Shown one piece after another: positions 57,551 to 64,000 of a stretch of 64,000 nt of DNA. This DNA is from Papiliotrema nemorosa (taxonomy: Eukaryota; Basidiomycota; Tremellomycetes; Tremellales; Rhynchogastremaceae). The stretch covers positions 248,001 to 312,000 of the forward strand of contig JASKOT010000001.1 in NCBI GenBank assembly GCA_032158125.1. Direction: 5' to 3'. How positions within the stretch are numbered: position 1 is the stretch's first letter; the number at the start of each line of letters is the position of its first letter. The notes under the pieces are model-generated. The model made no database searches. It was not told the origin of the DNA and saw nothing but the letters and a program-made list of their open reading frames with translations. The translations under genes were made by a program, and so were the position numbers.

Positions 57551-60360
57551 ATGGAGACGCAGAGGCAGGAGAAGGTCAAGCGAGGCTACAGAGCTTGGTG
57601 AGTCGAGTTCTAACTTCCGGAGCATCCCCGCTGACGAGCAGTCTACACTGTCGAAGCCGCAAAGCGAAATGCGATCTGGTATGCGAGGTCCAATCTATAC
57701 AGTGTTCAAATTGGACTGACAATCTACACAGGGAGACATAGATGCACCGTCAGAACCGCCATGTTCTAGGTGCAAGAGGGAATCCCGAGAATGCGTCTTT
57801 GCTCCTTCTCGACGAGGTGGGAACCATGCCAAAAGGAAAGAAGAAGACGATTCCCCTCTATCACAATCCGAGCAGCAGGGTCATCCGCAATACGGCGCAT
57901 CGATACACGATCTGATACATCGCTCTCCATCTTCCAACCTCTATTCCATCTCACAACCTCCACCAGGAGGTCAAGGGTCGCGGGATATACGACAACCTTC
58001 CCCTCCTAGTCCTAAACGTCGTCGACTACACCTCAATCCGCCGTTGAGGGCTTCGGACCCTTCTAGTATTGTCGTGGCGGATATGCAGAATGAGAGTGAC
58101 GCGTTGCAGATCTTGGCTCTGGCCAGTGGCAATGCCTCGAGCAAGGCGAAAGAGGTCCCAGAAGGAGCGAGTGATTTGAGCGCATTCCCCTTGATCCAGA
58201 TGGGGATCGTCAACACGAACCAGGTGGCCATGCTCACCGAAACGTTCTTCAAACATCACCATAGTTTCTTTGTAAGTTGAGACATCTCCTAACTCCGTTT
58301 TACGGCTGCTGATTGCAAACAGCCAGTGGTCATACCGCGTAATATACCCCGAGGAATGGCGGAACTCGCAAAATTCAGTCAAGATGAAAAGTACCTTCTG
58401 ACGGCGGCCATCATAATAGCCAGCAAACACCACCCTGCGCCAGGTATGAAGGAGATACATGATAGGTCTTGGGCCGTCATGAGAGTGGGTCTCCTTGAGT
58501 CGAAAGCTGTACTGAGTCTCTAGGGCTGGCTGTCGGACGTGCAGTGGTTGGGCGCAGCACCGACAATGGGTATGATAGAGTCTCTTCTGCTCCTAGCGGA
58601 GAACCTGCCAAGAGATCCTGCCAGACTCAGGCGCCCAGGTCAAAGCGACGAGGACAGGGAGGATGTCCATGGTGCCGAGAACAGGCAGGCTTGGATGCTG
58701 ATCGGGATGGCGATTCGGTGTGCATACGGTCTAGGTATTGAAAAGGTATCTACTTCATCTTGTCATGTGGGACTTCTACTCATCGGAAGCTTGCGATGAA
58801 GCTTTTCACGGAAGCGGATCGCACACCCGAGCTTGAACGGGCAAGACTGGCTTGGACTTGTGAGTACCGTTTGCGCCTTCTGCGACTCCCATTAACGAGC
58901 AGACTGCTACCTCTTTGACCGACAGTGAGTTGTGATTTCTCCAAGGAGAATCATGCTCATTGACCAGTATTTCATTACGTTTAGGAAAAGCGTTCTGGTC
59001 TCGAGGACCGGCAGTCTGCTTTCAAGGCTATACAAGCTCTTCTCAGACTGGCCCTGCTGCTGCCCCTATCAATTTCCCTGCTTTGCGAGTCGCAGACGCT
59101 ACGTCACACGACGACTACGCTTGCTTGCTCCAGGCTTATCTCGAATTGACGCAAAGTAAGTTGTCGTTGAATGCTGGTGTCTAACGACAGTTATGAGTAC
59201 GGCTCATGATACTTTATGGCCCAATCCGGCTCGTACAAAGTCGTTGATGATCTACGGAGAATACTTCAAGTATCTCGATGAGCTAGCAAGGTCCATCGAT
59301 GGCTTTCGTATTCTGTGGGGTTCCAAGAAGTGAGCCTTGTGCTTTTTGACATATGATAAGCTCACCGACGACCAGGTGGAGCGTTTTCCCTTTAGCCGAT
59401 TGCGTTGCGGCAACGTTACATTATACCACTCTTGTAGTGACTGCATTCTCCTTCGTAAGTTCGAGAGTTGTTTCCCCGCTGATGCCCAGCAAAGTCATCT
59501 GGAAAGGGCGGCTGTACGGGCCGAGGAGGAGAAGGGCAATAACACATCACTGAGTCTGTTTCCGCGAGGAGCAGCGCATAGTCCCGATGCTCGTTACATC
59601 TTCCAATCCCTCGACTCTGCAAGAGCGCTGCTTGATATATGCGTAAATCGTCTACATCCCGGAGGGGCGTTACGATACCTACCATGGAGGTATTTCCTAT
59701 GGTTCACCTATGCTTCGGTCCTTCTGCTGAAAGTGAGTCCCTGTCCGGTCCACTGCATACAGCAGGGTGCTTATCTGAAGGCGTTATATTCTGGTGCAAT
59801 GCTGCGAGCAGATCACGCAAGGTAGGTGCAGCCTTCCCGCGAGGCGCTGACCTCTAGTACCTTGAAGCTCATCGATCGCTTGTGCTCTTGTTTCGCGGAG
59901 ACATCCGCAGATGAGGACCATCCTGCCGTGAGGTACGGAAGACAGCTTGGCGATCTCAAGAAGAAGCTTTCTGTCATGTCCGAGCCCGTGAGCTATCTTG
60001 CCAGCGCTACGCACGTGTCCTCAGCTAACAGGCCAGACCAATGCCAATAGTCCAACCGGCGGTCAGTCGGTGCCTCTTCCGACGCCACCTCAGGCGACAG
60101 AGAGTCCATGGTCGCTGCCACACGTTTCCGTCACGCCAAACATCTCGTTCTCGTATCCCGATGACCTAGGTTCTCTTGCTCCGCCACATCAACAACCTAT
60201 GACCGAAGTCTATCCGCAGGACCCAAACCTAGGTTTCGCAACCCTGGACGACTGGTTTGGGCAGACTACGCAAGATGGCACGGATATCTTTGGAGGATTA
60301 GATCTGCAAGAGTTTTGGTTCCAGGTCGGACCGGGCGAGGTCGGTGCATCGCGAGGTTGA
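57551..60360 (+). CDS. Zn2Cys6 transcription factor with fungal_trans domain
   Basis: A fungal-specific regulator. The start METQRQEKVKRGYRACLHCR opens the binuclear zinc cluster. An in-frame TAA lies just upstream, fixing this as the first ATG. The cluster continues SRKAKCDLG, PPCSRCKRESRECVFAPSRR over three exons, giving all six Cys. A basic disordered linker (PSPKRRRLHLNPP) precedes the fungal_trans homology region: VAMLTETFFKHHHSFFPVVI, KYLLTAAIIIASKHHPAPG, MIESLLLLAENLP, AWMLIGMAIRCAYGLGIEK and ARLAWTYCYLFDR. C-terminal exons are helical (MIYGEYFKYLDELARSIDGF), then an acidic aromatic tail (DDWFGQTTQDGTDIFGGLDL). No intact target can be named. It lies between the two asparaginase genes and could control them. 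Confidence 0.87.
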
Positions 60361-60644
60361 CTCAAGCCATGCTGATATCTGCAGGCCCAAGGAGGTTTCC
60401 CATTCCGATGAACTGCACCCGTTGCTCTCTCCAGCATCTTGCCCTGTCAAGTATGGTACCACCATGTTTGTTCGTTGTACACGGATTGTCTGATCTCCCT
60501 CTCGAAAGTATCGCGTATGCCTTCCCAGTTCCAACCGACCGCCAAGGCCAATTGCAGCTGGATTCTGGTCTTTGTCGCACCTAGATATCCTGAATTGATG
60601 CTTGTCGTAAGCGAATCGCAAGATCTGTCTCGTCTTTGGACTGA

Positions 60645-61793
60645 CTAGCTGTCGACGAATATCGGGGGCACAGAAGCGCCTGCAGCGGTGCGCGTTGATG
60701 CTACGACGGGCACACCTTTCTGTTTCAATTCTTCGGCCACATCTATCGCAGGGGTGCTAAGTTGACCGGGACCGGCACCGAGGAGGACGATCCCCTTGGC
60801 CCCATTGTCGACTGCGGCGTGCATCAAATTAGCATCGAACCCCTCTGCCGATCAGTGCATGTCATGTGGAATATGCGCGACTTACGATGCATGTAAAGTA
60901 TAATGACAGACGGCAAGTCCAGGTCTTTTGGCCACGATGAGATGTTGAAAAATCGTCGACCTGTCGGCATGGCAGGTTCAAAAAACCAATAGGGCTGTCC
61001 ACCCAATATAGCACCGAGATTGCCCTGTTCCATCGCTTTGAATGTGTCCATAACATTGCCATTCGTCTTTACGCCATAATGAGCCGAAACGATTCTATCA
61101 TTGAATGCAATCAAAGCACCTCTATCTCTTGCTTTGGGGTCGGTAGCGACGGTAATTGCAGAATACAAGTTTGAAGGTCCGTCATGCGAAACGTGACTTT
61201 CCGGTCGCATAGCTCCAGTCGCTACGATGGGTTTAGAGCAGTTGACAGTGGCATCTAGACCTGCCAATGTCTCTTCGAGAGAGTTGGTACCATGTATCAA
61301 TACTGCGCCGGTGATACCGTACGACGCATTGCAGAGCAATCTGTTGGTCTGATGGGAGATGGCCAAATAGAGTGAAGAATTGAAGTTTGAACTTCCACCT
61401 TGATCATGTCCGAATTCAATGATTCCCAGCTGAGCAATATCCAGTATCTCAGAGTAGTTCCCCACGAGGTCAAAAATGGTCGGATTAGGACCGTTGCCAT
61501 AGTTTAGATTATCGACTCTAGAGTAATTCGAGGTGGTCTGTATGGTGCCTCCTGCGTTTAGTATGCTACGGAGATATCAGCGATGAGCTGCATTTGAGCC
61601 GTAGAGCTACTTGCAGGATCTTGGGCAATGATGCGTTATGGCTCAGCCAGGTTATTCCGTTGTCATCATGAGCGATAGGTCTGACGTACAAGTCATCGCT
61701 GGGGTGAACGATCGGATCACTCTGCAGAGTGATCCGCGAGATTGGGGAGCCAAATCCCAAAGTTGTTAGGATTGTAGTAGGATTGACCCACAT
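60645..61793 (-). CDS. L-asparaginase paralogue 2
   Basis: Starts MWVNPTTILTTLGFGSPISR and includes many potential N-glycosylation sites (NSS, NAS, NCS), as in secreted fungal asparaginases, although a strong signal peptide is not obvious. ITWLSHNASLPKI joins across a GC-AG intron (61566-61614) to LILNAGGTIQTTSNYSRVDN, with nucleophile Thr codon 61545-61547. The second motif reads VLIHGTNSLEETLAGLD: the Asp of the Thr-Asp pair is Asn (codon 61283-61285). KPIVATGAMRPESHVSHDGP and LIAFNDRIVSAHYGVK keep the catalytic Lys. NAKGIVLLGAGPGQLSTPAI-like sequence closes the C-terminal domain, which ends IFVDS and is shorter than that of paralogue 1. The true start may lie in an upstream exon. Confidence 0.8.
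61566..61614 (-). other. GC-AG intron in asparaginase 2
   Basis: The 49-nt intron starts GCAAGTAG and ends CCGTAG. Only this pairing joins LPKIL to ILNAGGTI in frame, and the neighbouring GT pairings break the frame. Confidence 0.6.
61712..61735. repeat. 24-bp perfect palindrome, CGG...CCG
   Basis: Starts CGGATCACTCTG and is exactly its own reverse complement, with CGG and CCG at its ends and a central PstI-like CTGCAG. It lies inside the first exon as annotated, encoding RITLQSDP of asparaginase 2. Confidence 0.85.
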
Positions 61794-62320
61794 CCGATTG
61801 ATGAATAGGAGTCAAGGTGAGAACTCATAGCACCCATAGTGTATATGCGCTTGTCGAGACTCGTACTCGGTCTAGCACATGCACATGCCCGGACGGCTGT
61901 TAATAATAGATTGACGCCCATGTGGTGGCGCCCTGTGGCTTCTGATAGGAGATTATCTTTCAAGCCGTCTGTTGGCGTAAGGAGGACCTAGACTGTACGT
62001 TTGCCAGTCCTCGAACATCTGTAGATCCCTGCTACGCAAAGAATGGTCATTTCAGCGAATATGCAGACAAACGTCTAGACGTGGTCGTGCGTGGGTAGCA
62101 TCTCGACGCGTTCACAGAGCTTTCATTTTTTTCGCCACCGACGCGGTGTGGTGGTGAGACACGATTCCATGATCGTCCCCCTATTCATCTCTTATTTTTC
62201 CTTTCGAGGCTTGTACGAGATCCCACTGTCCCTTTTGTCAATTGCTTTCGTGTAGCGCTGGTCGCAATCTAAATCTCTCGTATCCCGTATCAGTCACAAT
62301 CATTGCCGGCGGGACTCATC
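61794..62320. promoter_or_regulatory. Divergent region, asparaginase 2 / small membrane protein
   Basis: 527 bp. Close to the asparaginase there is an inverted GATA pair, GATA at 61944-61947 and TATC at 61954-61957, about 150 bp upstream of the start. The middle has no convincing frame. CT-rich sequence precedes the plus-strand start. Confidence 0.45.
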
Positions 62321-62854
62321 ATGGCGATAACTTCCACGACCTCTTCGTCTCCTACCTCCTCATCATCATCCTCGTCATCCTCGTCTTCCTCTCAACTCAC
62401 CTTGCCTCGAGTCATCATCACCCCCTGTACCCCTCTTTTACCAATGACCCATCATATCCGATCTCGATCCCGGTCAATCTTACCCCGCACCCACGCTCTA
62501 TCCGACATAATAGACGAAGGATATCTCGCTCCCCCTCGATCTCGGCGTAAAAGTCACAATGATACCTCGACCCAATCAGCTCTACCTGGTCTGGCTTTAT
62601 TGATTTTGGCCTTGATACTGGTCATTTCCACCTTGACCCAGTATACCTCTACGTCTACAAATTCATACCTGTCACCAAGGGATGCATTTCGAGCTCGAGT
62701 AGATATCGATATGGCGCGGGACGCTTCGTCGAATCGGCTTCCATTTAGATCCTCGTTCAGCAAGGACGACTCATTACGGAAACGGTCAACGTCGACAAAA
62801 CGGACAGAGGACAGGACGACGACGGCCTTCCTGGACGCTTGGGACTTTCACTAG
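62321..62854 (+). CDS. Small Ser-rich single-pass membrane protein
   Basis: An intronless 177-residue frame starting MAITSTTSSSPTS, followed by a run of twelve Ser coded by mixed TCN/AGC-type triplets. Near residues 45-80 there is a basic segment (HIRSRSRSILPRTH and PPRSRRKSH), then one hydrophobic helix PGLALLILALILVISTLTQY. The C-terminal part is Arg/Ser-rich and ends FLDAWDFH. No family is recognised. Topology by the positive-inside rule puts the Ser-rich N-terminus in the cytosol. The length, ATG and conserved-looking membrane helix support a real gene, but low complexity makes it uncertain. Confidence 0.55.
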   Translation: MAITSTTSSSPTSSSSSSSSSSSSQLTLPRVIITPCTPLLPMTHHIRSRSRSILPRTHALSDIIDEGYLAPPRSRRKSHNDTSTQSALPGLALLILALILVISTLTQYTSTSTNSYLSPRDAFRARVDIDMARDASSNRLPFRSSFSKDDSLRKRSTSTKRTEDRTTTAFLDAWDFH

Positions 62855-62903
62855 GCAGGCCCTAGACTACGTATGCATCCCAATGGACATTTCTAAGATC
62901 TGC

Positions 62904-64000
62904 CTAGTATGCCAAATTGCCTCTGGACACCGTACAGACTGGGCATTTCTTGACTCTGGTTCGAACTGCGGCTGCGTGAGACAGCTTGTTGCCCAGTTCC
63001 CTCCTCTTTGTCCGGACCCTATCACCAGATAAGAGGTAACTGACTGATGTGCTTTCGGTCCTTTCAGGCAACTCGCCATCCTCACTGATCAGAGCGCAAG
63101 TGGCATGCACGAGATGTTGGCAGAAATATACCAGCGCTAGATCGGTGAAGGCGGCTAGACCGCAGACCACGCACGAGCTTTCACCTAAATCGTTAGTCGG
63201 ATCATCAAACGCTTGTGCAGATGCTCACGAGAAGCTTGGACTCCATGAGTCTGGGCATGTTGCAACTCGCTAGCCAGCGAGCTGCAATCGCCATTCAGGA
63301 TGCGATAGCAATCCTCGGATAGCGATACCTGATGTCAGTCACCGATCGGAGGCTTGTCCTCACCTGCAAATTGGACGCTTGCACAATCTTGATCAGGGCT
63401 GGTTTCAGTCCTGGAATCTCCATGCCATCTCTAATCCGTTTGATCAGGCGAATCGGGTTGATCTCGGCGCCTACGTGCTCCAATAGGGCGCGGATGAATT
63501 CTGCCCATCAGCTGTCTCCCTGCAAACAAGCTGCGAGGCGCCCACTCGGTCTCGACTCTGAATATTGGAGCAAATCCTCCCACAAGTCGTCGTCCGCCTG
63601 ATCTCGCGCAAAAGCGATCGCCTGACAATCAGCCGGGATATACACTATCTGACTCACCGCTTGAACATCGCCCAGTCTTTCGATGATCAGCATGAGGGCT
63701 TGTCGATTATTGCCCATTCTCCCCAACAGGAATACCATCTCCGGCACCAAGTCGTGCTCCTTGCATACATTGTATGCTTTCTCGAGATCATACGCGTTGC
63801 TTGCTCGTAGAAAGGGCAACAACTGAACGGGATCGTAGGTTGCGCCAAGCGAGATCATCCGATCACTATACGGGAATGCCAACGCTTGGTCCTTTTGAAA
63901 AATCGCTTGAAGGTATTTGAAGAGATATTCGGGCCGCTCTTCTAACTGTCGCACTACGCGTTCGATCTAGCTCCGTGAGCGTAGCACTTTATCCCTAGAA
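62904..64000 (-). CDS. VPS41: HOPS subunit Vps41, C-terminal part (cut by right edge)
   Basis: Vps41 tethers endosomes and AP-3 vesicles to the vacuole. Visible exons start inside the clathrin-heavy-chain-like repeat: RPEYLFKYLQAIFQKD, LPFLRASNAYDLEKAYNVCK, EMVFLLGRMGNNRQALMLII with ERLGDVQAV, and AIAFARDQADDDLWEDLLQY. Then come FIRALLEHVGAEINPIRLIK and RIRDGMEIPGLKPALIKIVQ. The C-terminal RING-like zinc region has SCVVCGLAAF, LVYFCQHLVHATC and KKCPVCTVSRGNLAY. The stop is at 62904, and the N-terminal WD40 part is beyond the window. The LWEDLL and EIPGLK phrases are typical of Vps41, not Vps8 or Vps11. Confidence 0.85.

Noticed and set aside
62345..62395. Microsatellite-like TCN repeat
   Set aside because: It simply encodes the Ser run of the small membrane protein and is not a separate repeat element.

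Overview
The window is nuclear DNA of a basidiomycete fungus, most likely a tremellomycete of the Cryptococcus/Kwoniella/Tremella type. Genes are densely packed on both strands and almost all are split by many 35-70 nt introns with GTGAGT-like donors. Protein content is fungal: recyclin-1, Tom1, a Pom1/DYRK-like kinase, Zn2Cys6 factor, DHA-type transporters. No rRNA, tRNA, CRISPR array, transposon or viral gene was recognised. All exon joins are read by eye from frame, splice consensus and protein family fit, not from transcripts.

Layout. 1-353 (-) is the start of a CaM-kinase-like gene cut by the left edge. 580-5978 (+) holds AP endonuclease 2 and recyclin-1. 6151-17479 (-) is one giant HECT ubiquitin ligase (Tom1/HUWE1 type). 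17718-20457 (+) holds an armadillo SmgGDS-like protein and nicotinamide riboside kinase. 20572-23619 (-) holds a membrane-anchored alpha/beta hydrolase and a disordered nuclear-type protein. 23925-28815 holds mitoribosomal uS10m, alpha-SNAP (SEC17), U2AF small subunit and MCM-binding protein. 29109-38387 (-) holds a LisH-WD40 protein, an unknown protein and a DYRK kinase. 39136-42915 holds choline kinase, PLP homeostasis protein and a SAM methyltransferase.

From about 42.9 to 61.8 kb the character changes to an accessory region: larger gaps, a local segmental duplication, an amidase with a single-base frameshift, two MFS transporters, two divergent L-asparaginases and a Zn2Cys6 regulator. Conserved genes (an RCC1-like protein, SEC13, a roadblock-like protein) lie between them. 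The catabolic genes would release ammonium from amides and asparagine, and paired GATA motifs lie upstream of both asparaginases, so nitrogen scavenging is the most economical reading. The grouping and its co-regulation are inference.

The right end holds a small Ser-rich single-pass membrane protein and the C-terminal half of VPS41 (HOPS), cut by the window edge.
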